Source: JBFHIJ01 sp963678775 (GTDB lineage Bacteria; Bacteroidota; Ignavibacteria; Kapaibacteriales; UBA2268). From it: a stretch of DNA of 64,000 bases. The stretch's first letter is position 1, and the number at the start of each line of letters is the position of its first letter. A model generated the notes under the pieces. That model ran no database searches. It was given only the letters and a program-made list of their open reading frames with translations, and had not been told where the DNA came from. The DNA is taken from assembly GCA_963678775.2 (NCBI GenBank), contig CAXXGR010000002.1, positions 1,116,001 to 1,180,000 of the forward strand, in the 5' to 3' direction. Both the position numbers and the translations under genes were made by a program. Positions 7,325-15,826 of the stretch are shown piece after piece.

Positions 7325-8779
7325 TTATTTGCCTAAGGCGTGCTTCAACGATAGGTAGCCAACGGTACCAAATCCCATTAAAAACATGAACTGGAATGGA
7401 ATGGCTGCAATTTCAAGGTAATAAGCTGAAATGCCGATACCCATTACAAAATATGCTGCGAGTAATAGTTCAACTATTATTGTAGTGCTGATTTTATTCT
7501 CACCATATTTCTTCTTGTTCCATTTGTCAGTCTTTTTAATAATTCCACCTTTAGGCGTACGTGCAAAGCCGGATTTTTTACCGACTAAAGCTTCTAACAC
7601 AGCTCTGGTGTTATTCACAGCTAAACCCATACTCCCCGCAAGGAAAACAGGGAAGAGTAGTAATCTTCTTTGCCAATCTAAGTGAATTGCCTTTTGGGCA
7701 AAAGTATAGAAAAGAAAAGTAGATATAGAAGCAAGCACAAAAATAGACATCAAAGAGTAAAACTCATCAAATCCGCCAATATGATTTTTAATTAGCACAA
7801 TCGGCACATTCAATAGAGCTACTAAGATGATAAAAGGAAATACTATATTGCTTGTCAGATGGACGAAGCATTCGAATTTCATTTTCAAAGACATTTTTGA
7901 CTTAAAGACAGCCGGCAACGTTTTTTTAGCTGTTTCTACTGCACCCTTAGTCCATCTAAACTGCTGAGTTTTTAGAGCGTTGATGTCTGCAGGTAGCTCT
8001 GCAGGAGAAGTAACGTTATTCATAAAAACGAATTTCCAGCCATTGAGCTGAGCTCTATAGCTAAGATCCAAATCTTCAGTCAAAGTGTCAGCATGCCAAT
8101 TCCCGGCATCAATTATGCAAGATTTTCTCCAAATGCCTGCAGTGCCATTGAAATTGATAAAGAAACCCGCTTTATGGCGAACTTGCTGTTCGATAACAAA
8201 GTGACCGTCCAAAGCTAAGGCCTGAGCACGAGTTAAATAAGAATAATCTTCGTTGAGATGTTCCCAACGAGTTTGCACCATACCAATATTATCTTCGGTA
8301 AATTGCGGAATGGTTTTTTCTAAAAAGTCCGGTTTAGGTACAAAATCAGCATCAAAAATCGCAACAAACTCTCCTTTTGCAACTTCCAATCCCTCTTTCA
8401 GAGCACCGGCCTTGAAACCACCTCTGTCTGTCCTGTGTAAATACTTAATATCAAAACCACGATTTTGATATTCTTTTACTATTTTTTGACAAAGCTCCTG
8501 AGTTTCGTCAGTGGAGTCATCCAAAACCTGCACCTCAAGTCTATCCTTAGGATACTTGATGTCACACACTGAACGGATAAGTCTTTCAGCCACATACATC
8601 TCATTGAAGAGAGGTAGCTGTATGGTAACTATAGGTGCGTTACCTTCGTTAAACTTTAAGTCTTCTACTGCGTTTCCACCTGATTTCTTGTAATAGTACA
8701 GAAGTACTAATCCGTGTATACCAAAGGTAAAAAGCACAGACAAAGCCAAAAAGTACGTAATCAATACATAAAGTTCCAT
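7325..8779 (-). CDS. Membrane glycosyltransferase, family 2 (cellulose-synthase-like)
   Basis: 484 residues. The N-terminus has a membrane segment (about residues 5-28), followed by a cytoplasmic GT-A catalytic domain and three to five C-terminal membrane segments. The processive GT2 signature is complete: DDSTDET, DADFVPKPD, TEDLDLSYR and QQFRWTKG (the D, DxD, TED and QxxRW motifs). Such enzymes use nucleotide sugars to make beta-linked polysaccharide or glycolipid and export the chain. The substrate cannot be told; it resembles the glucomannan/ceramide-glucosyltransferase side of the family more than BcsA, and no PilZ domain or bcs genes are seen. It is the last gene of a three-gene operon after the MBL hydrolase and lptE, 52 bases downstream of lptE. 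Confidence 0.85.
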   Translation of the reverse strand: MELYVLITYFLALSVLFTFGIHGLVLLYYYKKSGGNAVEDLKFNEGNAPIVTIQLPLFNEMYVAERLIRSVCDIKYPKDRLEVQVLDDSTDETQELCQKIVKEYQNRGFDIKYLHRTDRGGFKAGALKEGLEVAKGEFVAIFDADFVPKPDFLEKTIPQFTEDNIGMVQTRWEHLNEDYSYLTRAQALALDGHFVIEQQVRHKAGFFINFNGTAGIWRKSCIIDAGNWHADTLTEDLDLSYRAQLNGWKFVFMNNVTSPAELPADINALKTQQFRWTKGAVETAKKTLPAVFKSKMSLKMKFECFVHLTSNIVFPFIILVALLNVPIVLIKNHIGGFDEFYSLMSIFVLASISTFLFYTFAQKAIHLDWQRRLLLFPVFLAGSMGLAVNNTRAVLEALVGKKSGFARTPKGGIIKKTDKWNKKKYGENKISTTIIVELLLAAYFVMGIGISAYYLEIAAIPFQFMFLMGFGTVGYLSLKHALGK

Positions 8780-8831
8780 AGGCTGAGATCATCTCACCCT
8801 TAATTAACAAACAACCCCTTGAAAAAAACTG

Positions 8832-9320
8832 CTACCAGCCCGAAACAATCGCGAATATAATTTCTTCGGATAATTCGTTGATTATCTCTCCGATGGCTTC
8901 ATCGCGACTATCAGGGACTTGGTTTACATCAAAAAATCGATCCTTACTAAAGCTTTTTTCTAATAGAATCTTGTTATTGATTTTATCAGTAAAAACAGCT
9001 TTGCAAGAAACGACAACCTTTCTGTCCTGCTCAATTTCGTTGGCAGAAACAGAAGTAGTCCTTTCGTTGATGGAAGTAATTGTAACTTCTAATCTGGAAT
9101 CACCACCAACATCTACAATATTGAGCGAATTATCAGATCTTATTTCATCAACTATTTTATTACTTAAATCAGTAATATACGTTGGATTACCGTAATTGCT
9201 ATTATCAATTACCGGAGCAATGTATACGGTTTTTAAATGTTCGGGAATCGAACCTCCTTTAAAGGAATAGGAACAACCGAACGAGAACAAAAATAATGAT
9301 AATATTATAGCTTTTATCAT
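8832..9320 (-). CDS. lptE: LPS-assembly lipoprotein LptE
   Basis: 162 residues with a lipoprotein signal: a short hydrophobic segment and the lipobox FSFGC, predicting Cys16 as the lipidated residue. Then comes the LptE pattern YSFKGGSIPEHLKTVYIAP, with the DLSNKIVDEI and RLEVTITSINERT segments. LptE plugs the LptD barrel that inserts lipopolysaccharide in the outer leaflet, so this is direct evidence for an outer membrane. Its ATG overlaps the TGA of the MBL gene (ATGA at 9317-9320), so translation is coupled. Confidence 0.82.
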   Translation of the reverse strand: MIKAIILSLFLFSFGCSYSFKGGSIPEHLKTVYIAPVIDNSNYGNPTYITDLSNKIVDEIRSDNSLNIVDVGGDSRLEVTITSINERTTSVSANEIEQDRKVVVSCKAVFTDKINNKILLEKSFSKDRFFDVNQVPDSRDEAIGEIINELSEEIIFAIVSGW

Positions 9321-9952
9321 AAAAAATTTGCTCTAAACTGGTTATATTGTTTTTCCATACCAATAGATGAGAAAGGGCCGTGCCCGGGGAGGACTTTAAA
9401 GTCATCTTCCATACTCATCAGTTTGGTTTTAATAGATTCCATCAGAGTATTCATGTCTCCACCAGGCAAATCACATCTGCCAACAGACTCTCTGAATAAA
9501 GTATCTCCGGAAAAAATAATTTTATCTTTTCTGCTTACAAAGCAGACGCTACCTTCGGTGTGTCCCGGAGTATGCACTACTTCTAATACAATATTTCCAA
9601 GTGCAATAGTCATGCCATCAGTTAAGTATTCAAAATCATTAACACCTTCTATGTCCGGCATTGTAATAATTGTATGCTGATTTGGATTTTCAAGCCGATA
9701 CGCATCAGCCTCGTGAATATAAACAGTTGCATTTGTTTCTGCTTTTAGCTCAGCACAGTTACCAATATGATCAAAATGCGAATGAGTCAATAAAATATAT
9801 TTTAAATCAAGGCTTTCTCTATGGATTTCATCCATAAATATATTTTTACTATCCAACGGTACATCTATGGCTGCTGCAATTTTTGTTTCTTCGCAGTATG
9901 CTATAAAAGCATTATTCATCAGTGGACCGGCTTCAATTTGAATTATTTTCAT
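9317..9952 (-). CDS. MBL-fold metallo-hydrolase (glyoxalase II-like)
   Basis: 211 residues, short like the stand-alone GloB-related hydrolases. Metal ligands are visible in THSHFDHIGN (HxHxDH motif), HTPGHTEGSVCF, FSGDTLF and LPGHGPFS. GRCDLPGGD is typical of the small glyoxalase-II-like branch, which hydrolyses thioesters or related substrates. The exact substrate cannot be assigned. It is the first gene of the operon with lptE and the GT2 enzyme; the ATGA overlap joins it to lptE. A candidate -7 box lies 34 bases upstream. Confidence 0.85.
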   Translation of the reverse strand: MKIIQIEAGPLMNNAFIAYCEETKIAAAIDVPLDSKNIFMDEIHRESLDLKYILLTHSHFDHIGNCAELKAETNATVYIHEADAYRLENPNQHTIITMPDIEGVNDFEYLTDGMTIALGNIVLEVVHTPGHTEGSVCFVSRKDKIIFSGDTLFRESVGRCDLPGGDMNTLMESIKTKLMSMEDDFKVLPGHGPFSSIGMEKQYNQFRANFL

Positions 9953-9985
9953 ATCTCATTAGATAATGTATTACACTGCAACAAG

Positions 9986-9993
9986 CAAATATA
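9986..9993 (-). promoter_or_regulatory. Possible Bacteroidota-type promoter for the MBL-lptE-GT2 operon
   Basis: On the minus strand this reads TATATTTG, a full match to TAnnTTTG, 34 bases before the start of the MBL gene. At the usual 19-base spacing there is TTTA, one mismatch from a -33 TTTG box. The rest of the 260-base divergent gap (9953-10213) shows only A/T-rich sequence, with no gene. Confidence 0.4.
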
Positions 9994-10213
9994 AAACAGT
10001 TATTTGAAAAATTAAAGAAGAAGCTTCAACTAATATAAGATAATATTTGCTGATAAAACAGTAATATTAGCTAAGTCTATATTTACCAATAGATATAGAG
10101 AATAAAAAAATCAAGTGGTTCAGGTACTTATTTGCACATCTATGGAAAATATCATTTCCTTAGTTCCGTATTTATAAGAATTGTTACCTTTTATTATCTT
10201 GAGGATGAAAATA

Positions 10214-11389
10214 ATGACTACATATATATTGTCAGCAAAAAGAACACCAATAGGTGCATTTATGGGCTCTTTATCTACACTATCTGCTCCTGAGCTTGGA
10301 GCAAAAGCAATCGAAGCCGCTATAGCTCAAGCAGGAGTTGATAAGCCTCAGATCAGCGAAGTAATCATGGGTAATGTACTGACAGCTGGTGTCGGGCAGG
10401 CACCTGCAAGGCAGGCTGCAGTATTTGCCGGCTTACCATACCATGTGCCATGTTTGACTATCAACAAGGTCTGCGGGAGTGGCTTAAAAGCCGTAATGCT
10501 TGCTGACCAGTCTATTCGGCTTGGAGAGTCGGAAGTGGTAGTAGCGGGTGGGCAGGAGTCAATGTCTAATGCCCCGTATATTCTTCCGAAAGCACGAACA
10601 GGATACCGAATGGGTAACGGCGAGCTTGTAGACTCTATGGTTAATGATGGCTTGTGGGATGTATATAATAAGTTTCACATGGGAATAGCAGGCGAGCTAT
10701 GTGCAACAGAGTGCAATATTACCCGTAAAGATCAGGATGATTTTGCAATAAGTAGTTACAAACGTGCAATCAAAGCACAAGAGTCCGGTTTGTTTGAAGA
10801 TGAAATAGTGCCTATAGAAATAGCAACAAGAAAAGGTAGTATCACTGTAGATTCAGATGAAGAGCCTTCAAAAGTTAACTTTGAGAAACTTCCTAATCTA
10901 AAACCCGTATTTAAGAAAGAGGGGACAGTAACAGCAGCCAATGCTTCTTCAGTAGATGATGGTGCCTCGGCTTTGGTTCTTGCTTCTGATAGTTATGTAA
11001 GTAAAAACAACAAAAAACCGATAGCAAAGATTATAGCTTATGCTACTCACGCCCAAGAACCGGAATGGTTTACCACTGCTCCGGTAGAAGCGATGAAAAA
11101 AGCCAGTGCGAAAGCCGGCATAGCCATAGAAGACATAGATTTGTTTGAAATAAATGAGGCTTTTGCTTCTGTCTCTATTATAGGCGCAAGAAAGCTAAAT
11201 ATTCCTTTGGAAAAAATTAATGTCAATGGTGGAGCTATTGCTCTTGGTCATCCTATTGGAGCCTCAGGTGCCAGAGTCTTGACTACTTTGATTTACGCGT
11301 TAAAGCAGAGGGATAAGAAATATGGCATGGCTTCTTTATGTATTGGAGGTGGAGAAGCAGTCGCTTTATTAATTGAAAATATTAACTGA
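10214..11389 (+). CDS. Acetyl-CoA C-acetyltransferase (thiolase)
   Basis: About 391 residues, the normal length. The enzyme condenses two acetyl-CoA to acetoacetyl-CoA or cleaves 3-ketoacyl-CoA. Active-site features are all present: the nucleophile in INKVCGSGLKAV (about Cys87), NEAFA, GGAIALGHPIGASG, and the second Cys in SLCIGGGEA. The N-terminus ILSAKRTPIGAFMG is typical. In-frame TTG (10181) and ATG (10205) lie upstream, but GAGGA at 10201-10205 with eight bases to ATG 10214 and the homologous start favour 10214. The AtoB-type family is favoured over FadA by length, but the pathway (fatty acid, PHB or mevalonate) cannot be told from neighbours. Confidence 0.92.
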   Translation: MTTYILSAKRTPIGAFMGSLSTLSAPELGAKAIEAAIAQAGVDKPQISEVIMGNVLTAGVGQAPARQAAVFAGLPYHVPCLTINKVCGSGLKAVMLADQSIRLGESEVVVAGGQESMSNAPYILPKARTGYRMGNGELVDSMVNDGLWDVYNKFHMGIAGELCATECNITRKDQDDFAISSYKRAIKAQESGLFEDEIVPIEIATRKGSITVDSDEEPSKVNFEKLPNLKPVFKKEGTVTAANASSVDDGASALVLASDSYVSKNNKKPIAKIIAYATHAQEPEWFTTAPVEAMKKASAKAGIAIEDIDLFEINEAFASVSIIGARKLNIPLEKINVNGGAIALGHPIGASGARVLTTLIYALKQRDKKYGMASLCIGGGEAVALLIENIN

Positions 11390-11418
11390 TTACTTAATAA
11401 AGATTGGGATTTGATATC

Positions 11419-11736
11419 ATGATTTTAACAAACACAAACGATTATACCGCTCAGGAAATTTCGGAGTATTTAGGAATAGTCAGAGGTAGTACGGTTAGAG
11501 CTAGAAATATCGGTAGTGATTTTATGGCAGGACTTAAAAATGTAGTAGGCGGTGAAATATCAAACTATACCAAACTACTTGCTGACGCAAGAGAACAAGC
11601 TATGGAGCGTATGGTAGAAGATGCAGAAAGATTAGGTGCGGACGCTATCTTAAACGTAAGATTTACTACTTCTGCAGTGATGCAGGGAGCTGCTGAAATA
11701 TTAGCTTATGGAACTGCTGTTAAACTTAAAAAGTAG
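11419..11736 (+). CDS. UPF0145/YbjQ family protein
   Basis: 105 residues. It matches the YbjQ family: a short N-terminal strand, SEYLGIVRGSTVRARNIGSD, then MERMVEDAERLGADAILNVR and a closing GTAVKL strand. Members form pentameric beta-barrels and are sometimes labelled heavy-metal-binding, but the function is unknown. An in-frame TTG lies at 11404; I prefer the ATG at 11419 because the family begins there. It lies 29 bases after the thiolase and six bases before a small membrane-protein gene, so all three may share a transcript. Confidence 0.85.
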   Translation: MILTNTNDYTAQEISEYLGIVRGSTVRARNIGSDFMAGLKNVVGGEISNYTKLLADAREQAMERMVEDAERLGADAILNVRFTTSAVMQGAAEILAYGTAVKLKK

Positions 11737-11742
11737 TAAATA

Positions 11743-11877
11743 ATGGCACTTTTACCAGTATTAGTGATCTTAGGTTATATAGCCTTTGGAGCAATCACAT
11801 TGGGAACATTGATTTATCTTGTTATTAAGAGAATCAAAGCTAAATCGGAAGAAACATTTGAAGATAGACGAAGTTAG
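11743..11877 (+). CDS. Small 44-residue single-pass membrane protein
   Basis: ATG at 11743, TAG at 11875-11877. The peptide starts MALLPVLVILGYIAFGAITL, continues with another hydrophobic stretch and ends in a charged tail (KRIKAKSEETFEDRRS). It therefore has one or two close transmembrane helices and a cytoplasmic basic/acidic tail. It begins six bases after the YbjQ-like stop and ends six bases before a strong terminator, so it is the last gene of the operon. I do not recognise a family. The clean hydrophobic-to-charged layout and tight placement argue that it is real, and it may partner the YbjQ protein. Confidence 0.6.
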   Translation: MALLPVLVILGYIAFGAITLGTLIYLVIKRIKAKSEETFEDRRS

Positions 11878-11882
11878 AGGAA

Positions 11883-11909
11883 AAAAGGGCGGAGTATATT
11901 CGCCCTTTT
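11883..11909 (+). terminator. Rho-independent terminator after the small membrane gene
   Basis: AAAAGGGCG (11883-11891) pairs with CGCCCTTTT (11901-11909) across a nine-base loop, with a T-run in the 3' arm. It closes the thiolase-YbjQ operon. Confidence 0.9.
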
Positions 11910-11967
11910 AGATTAATCCCAAAAATGTCATTTGAAAGCATGGAAAAGCTCTAAAGTCATTGCATGG

Positions 11968-11987
11968 CAAGGGGTTGAAACCCCTTG
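11968..11987. repeat. Intergenic palindrome, in a 303-base gap without genes
   Basis: CAAGGGGTT-GA-AACCCCTTG is a perfect nine-base stem with a two-base loop, without a following T-run. It sits in the gap 11910-12212 between convergent operons, where no gene is supported. It may be a weak terminator for either strand or an intergenic repeat element; the second intergenic CAAGG...CCTTG palindrome in this window is at 18515-18529. Confidence 0.5.
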
Positions 11988-12212
11988 TTCAGTCAGCAAT
12001 TTCGTAATAAATTCTTACAAAGGAAGTAAGCATACTCCTTGATTCTACGGTCATTTACAGGAATATAATGACATCTAATGACAAATCCGGTTTAATTCTA
12101 ATTCTCACATACAAACTTGCATTTGTAGCTGAAAGACACTAAAATCATTAGTGCTTAGCCGTTTATTGCTATTAAATCGGGTTCGTATATGCGAGTTTAT
12201 ACAAGTTCAAAA

Positions 12213-13751
12213 TTAACATCTAAGCCCATGGCTTCTTCTAATAACATCTTCCTTCTCTCCGGCACCCCACAACTCAATATCCGGTAAGATTTTATCTTTA
12301 TGCGCAAACAGGGAGATATTGATTTTACCATTTTCCAGTTTTGCTTCTACATCTTTCACTATTTGTAACTGCCTTCTATCTATACCCTCGGCAATTCTTA
12401 AAATGCCACTAAGTGTTCTTACTGTGGCTTGCTTTTCTGGAGTAAGACTTGCAAAGCCTGTGTGTTTTCGTTTAGGATGACTTTTTCTGTGATAGCGAGC
12501 AATATTTGCAATAAGCTCCGCTTCTGCATTGGTAAAGCCCGGCATCATACAGTTTTGAAGAATGTAGTAACTATGTTTGTGATGGCCATCATGAGAGATG
12601 TGGTAACCAACATCATGGAGCATAGCCGCAGCTTCAAGTAGCTCTCTATCTTTAGAGTGCAGTCCGTGATAACTCTTTAGATCGTCAAATATTTTTAATG
12701 CAGTGGCTCTCACATGCTCAGCATGCACTTGGTCTATTCGGAAGTGTGTGCAAAGATTTTTAATAGTTTCATATCTTAAGTGAGTTAGATGACCAAAGCT
12801 ATCATTATTGATTTTTTTACTGTGTTTGTCAAATACTATGCCTTCTCGGAGAGCATAAGCAGAAATAATAATCTTTTCAATATTTAATTCTTCAATAATC
12901 TGCTCTAATATTAAAGCACCACCGAGGATAATATCTGCTCTTTTTGCTTCCATTCCCGGGAGATGCATACGGTTTTTACTATTTTTTGCTTTAATAATCT
13001 TTTGTATAACTTTTAGAATATCTGCAGTTTTTATAGAAATGCCATTCAAAATTTCAGGAACAGGTTCGTTATTGTCAGCAAGTGCCATAGCGGCGAGAGT
13101 TTGTATAGTACCTGATGTACCAATTACTTTATTGAATCCGGTTTGTTTTATCATTTTAAGTTTGGTAGACCAAACGCCTCTTATATATTTTCTGCAGGCA
13201 TCTATTTGGTTCGGTGTGGTATCTCCATCAGGGAAGAATGCTTTTGTCATTCTAATTGCGCCCAGCTTTTGGCTATTTGCAAAAAGCATTTCTCCTTTCA
13301 AGCCTACGACGGTTTCAGTGCTGCCTCCTCCTATATCAATCATGAGTGCTTTAGTGTCGTATATAGGCAGTGCGTGCAATGCACCAATATAAATCAACCT
13401 GGCTTCTTCCAAGCCTGAAATAACTTCGACTTCAATACCGGCTTCACTTTTAACTTTTTCTAAGAATTCATCTTTATTTATTGCTTCTCTGGTTGCGCTG
13501 GTAGCAACTGCAAAAACGTCTGCTCCAATAGATTTAGCTAACTCAGTAAAGTTTTTGAGAGTGTTTACTCCGCGTCTAATTGCATCAGGTTGGAGGTATT
13601 TCATATCGCCGCCACTGGAGCCTAATCTGACCATTTCTTTATCACGGCTTTTAATGCTGAGCATCCCTTTATTATCTACAGTGGCAATCACCATGTGAAA
13701 TGAGTTAGTCCCCATGTCAATAGCGGCAATAAGTTGACTTTTGTTTACCAT
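12213..13751 (-). CDS. ppx: Exopolyphosphatase/pppGpp phosphohydrolase (Ppx/GppA)
   Basis: 512 residues, the two-domain length. It removes phosphate from inorganic polyphosphate and/or pppGpp. The N-terminal ASKHA part has AIDMGTNSFHMVIA, ATSATREA, MIDIGGGSTE and GTSGTIQTLAAMA, the phosphate-loop and catalytic-Glu motifs. The C-terminal part (from about residue 320) is an HD domain with AAMLHDVGYHISHDGHHKHS and RYHRKSHPK. Whether polyP or pppGpp is preferred cannot be told from sequence. It is the last gene of a minus-strand operon, nine bases after a small membrane protein. Confidence 0.92.
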   Translation of the reverse strand: MVNKSQLIAAIDMGTNSFHMVIATVDNKGMLSIKSRDKEMVRLGSSGGDMKYLQPDAIRRGVNTLKNFTELAKSIGADVFAVATSATREAINKDEFLEKVKSEAGIEVEVISGLEEARLIYIGALHALPIYDTKALMIDIGGGSTETVVGLKGEMLFANSQKLGAIRMTKAFFPDGDTTPNQIDACRKYIRGVWSTKLKMIKQTGFNKVIGTSGTIQTLAAMALADNNEPVPEILNGISIKTADILKVIQKIIKAKNSKNRMHLPGMEAKRADIILGGALILEQIIEELNIEKIIISAYALREGIVFDKHSKKINNDSFGHLTHLRYETIKNLCTHFRIDQVHAEHVRATALKIFDDLKSYHGLHSKDRELLEAAAMLHDVGYHISHDGHHKHSYYILQNCMMPGFTNAEAELIANIARYHRKSHPKRKHTGFASLTPEKQATVRTLSGILRIAEGIDRRQLQIVKDVEAKLENGKINISLFAHKDKILPDIELWGAGEKEDVIRRSHGLRC

Positions 13752-13760
13752 ATTAAATCC

Positions 13761-13988
13761 TTAATTGTTCTTTTTACCCGCATCGCCTTTCATCACTACT
13801 ACGTCATCCTTTTTATAGATAACACTAGGTTCGGTATTTTGTTTTTGCTGAGAGGCAGACTGCTGAGAAGAGCCTGCAGATTGTTGTTGAAAAGGCATAA
13901 AGAGACTTTTTACTTTCTTTATTACCCAGCCGATAGCCAAGAAAATAACCAAAAAGATACCAAGCAATATCATCAGAAACTTTATCAT
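13761..13988 (-). CDS. Small membrane protein, DUF4834-like
   Basis: 75 residues: a hydrophobic N-terminal helix (MIKFLMILLGIFLVIFLAIG), a short basic stretch (KKVKSLF), a Gln/Ser-rich linker and a charged C-terminus with VIYKKDDVVV. This layout recalls the small DUF4834 proteins of Bacteroidota, though the match is weak. It is nine bases upstream of ppx and 37 bases downstream of the LipM-like gene, in the same direction. Its function is unknown; it might anchor or regulate the phosphatase, but only proximity supports that. Confidence 0.65.
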   Translation of the reverse strand: MIKFLMILLGIFLVIFLAIGWVIKKVKSLFMPFQQQSAGSSQQSASQQKQNTEPSVIYKKDDVVVMKGDAGKKNN

Positions 13989-14025
13989 CTTACTTCATCC
14001 TAAGGTGTCATTTGTCAGAAAAGAA

Positions 14026-14775
14026 TTATAATATAATGGTTTCTTCTATAATACGAGCGCATTCCGTATAAGTTATCGGACGAGCGGCAACTTCGCTAAG
14101 TGTGGTGCTATGATCTGAAATATATTTTCTCAGAATTTCTCTTTTGCTTTCGCTCTTTACATTTGCTATGTCAGCTAACTTTTCGTGTCCTGCACCTATA
14201 AGTATAGAGCCATGCTGAAGCAAAGTACCTCCTAATAGTCTCTGAGCTGATCCTACTAATTTCTTGCCGTCTTTCATTATTTCATATCTTGCGGAACTTG
14301 CAAAGCACGAAACAGAAACTGACTCGCGTGAATAAAAATCCTTGAAATCTGGTTGCGACTTTTGGAAATCTAACTCAGCGCCAAGTTTGCTGAAGCTCTC
14401 CACAAAAAGTGTATGAATTTCTCTATAAACATCTTGCACCGTCATACCATAAGGCAGTGGCATAATTACGGAATAAGTAATTTCATTAGCATGCAGCACA
14501 GCTCTGCCGCCTGTTGGTCTACGAACTATTTCAAATCCAAGTTCCTCACACTTTGCACTGTCTATCTCGTCTTGTTTTTGATTTGCTCCCAAACTGAGGC
14601 ACCATGGCTTCCAACCGTAAAGTCTAAAGATAGGAATATTTGTACCGGCTTCAACGGATTTTGTATACTCAATATCAAAATCCATATTGAACTTGCCGGT
14701 ATTATAGCCATGATTTACAAATTCAAATTCATTTTGGATAACTTCTTCTGCAAACTTACCGGATTTTATTATCAT
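14026..14775 (-). CDS. Lipoate-protein ligase family, LipM-like octanoyltransferase
   Basis: 249 residues of the BPL/LplA/LipB fold. It transfers lipoyl or octanoyl groups to E2 or GcvH lipoyl domains. Visible motifs are EIVRRPTGGRAVLHANEITY (the substrate-binding RRxTGGxAVLH loop) and KLVGSAQRLLGGTLLQHGSI. A cysteine in CFASSARYEI sits where LipM enzymes have their catalytic Cys, so octanoyltransferase (LipM-like) is my preference; a lipoate ligase cannot be excluded. The gene is five bases downstream of a GT9 gene in the same operon. Confidence 0.78.
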   Translation of the reverse strand: MIIKSGKFAEEVIQNEFEFVNHGYNTGKFNMDFDIEYTKSVEAGTNIPIFRLYGWKPWCLSLGANQKQDEIDSAKCEELGFEIVRRPTGGRAVLHANEITYSVIMPLPYGMTVQDVYREIHTLFVESFSKLGAELDFQKSQPDFKDFYSRESVSVSCFASSARYEIMKDGKKLVGSAQRLLGGTLLQHGSILIGAGHEKLADIANVKSESKREILRKYISDHSTTLSEVAARPITYTECARIIEETIIL

Positions 14776-14780
14776 TGATA

Positions 14781-15749
14781 TTACCTATTTATCTTGTTTA
14801 AAATGTTAGCCAGAGCTAGTTTTACATCTTCATATTGGATAGATTTAATCCCGAAATCCCCCTTTTCTGCCCTTACTATTTCTTTAGTAGAGCAAGCGGC
14901 AAAGAACTTGGCATAGAAGTCGTCTAAACCGCTATAAAGGCCTAACAGAGGGATATTAAATGCAGCGGCTACATGTACCATCGCTGTGTCAGGAGATATA
15001 AGAAGTTTTGATTGTGCAATCAGTGAAACAGCATCGTTTAAACTTCTGGATTTGAAATTGTGTATGTCAGGACACTGCGCCAGAAGCTGAGTTGCTTTTT
15101 CATTTTCGGGTGGAGCATAAGATAATACAGTTTGTTTCTGTAAATCAGGGAATTCTCGGAATAGCTTAATCCAGTTTTCTGTATCCCACATTTTGTGCTC
15201 CATGCTGGCAGAAAGATTGAGTACATAAAAAGAATTTAAAGCTATATCTTCCAAATATTTACTTACATACTCTATTGAATTTGTTTCCTGATATAAATCC
15301 GGAGTTGGGGTATTGGTTGGTATCTCCATATCAAATTCTTTAAAAGGTATAAAGGCTCTTTGAGTAAAATGAAGAGCTGCATTCTCCTTTTCAGAGGGCA
15401 AGCTAATATCAAAAATCTTAGTGCCCGGCAGATTGAAACCAATTTTTGTAGCTGCTTTAGCCAATCTGGCAAAAATTGTACTCTCAGACGATTTATGATC
15501 TTTGGGATCAATATAATAATCATATTTGTTCTGTCGAAGCTTCAATATAGTATAGAATAGCTTTAACGGAGTTTTCTCATAGATGATAACATTATTAATA
15601 TTAGGATTATTAGAAAGTGCGTAGTAATTATGCCTCCCGGCAAGAATATCAATATTTGCATTGGGGAACTTATGTTTTAGTGCTTTGATAGCGGGTGTCA
15701 GAAGTATCATATCTCCAATTCTGCCCAGCTGAACTAAAATAATTTTCAT
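14781..15749 (-). CDS. Glycosyltransferase family 9 (heptosyltransferase-like)
   Basis: About 322 residues. It starts with the GT9 motif IILVQLGRIGDMILLTPAIK, has a Rossmann-like first half, and in the C-terminal half SPDTAMVHVAAAFNIPLLGL, the nucleotide-sugar-binding HVAAA motif. GT9 enzymes such as WaaC and WaaF add heptose to LPS inner core, so this may act on LPS together with LptE-dependent export. A longer frame from 15785 exists, but the family start and the ATG at 15747-15749 agree. It ends five bases before the LipM-like gene. Confidence 0.85.
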   Translation of the reverse strand: MKIILVQLGRIGDMILLTPAIKALKHKFPNANIDILAGRHNYYALSNNPNINNVIIYEKTPLKLFYTILKLRQNKYDYYIDPKDHKSSESTIFARLAKAATKIGFNLPGTKIFDISLPSEKENAALHFTQRAFIPFKEFDMEIPTNTPTPDLYQETNSIEYVSKYLEDIALNSFYVLNLSASMEHKMWDTENWIKLFREFPDLQKQTVLSYAPPENEKATQLLAQCPDIHNFKSRSLNDAVSLIAQSKLLISPDTAMVHVAAAFNIPLLGLYSGLDDFYAKFFAACSTKEIVRAEKGDFGIKSIQYEDVKLALANILNKINR

Positions 15750-15826
15750 CGTAGGAGTATCCTTTAAACAAAGATGGAACGACAAATCTGCCGTCCCAAC
15801 TTAGTACTTTTATTCAAAACAATCAA

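Noticed and set aside
11910..12212. tRNA or other structured RNA gene in the convergent gap
   Set aside because: No T-loop GGTTCGA pattern with a matching acceptor stem could be read; only one palindrome is present.
13734..14003. 89-codon plus-strand frame over the small membrane gene
   Set aside because: It is antisense to the operon-linked minus-strand small membrane protein, whose hydrophobic helix and spacing to ppx fit better.
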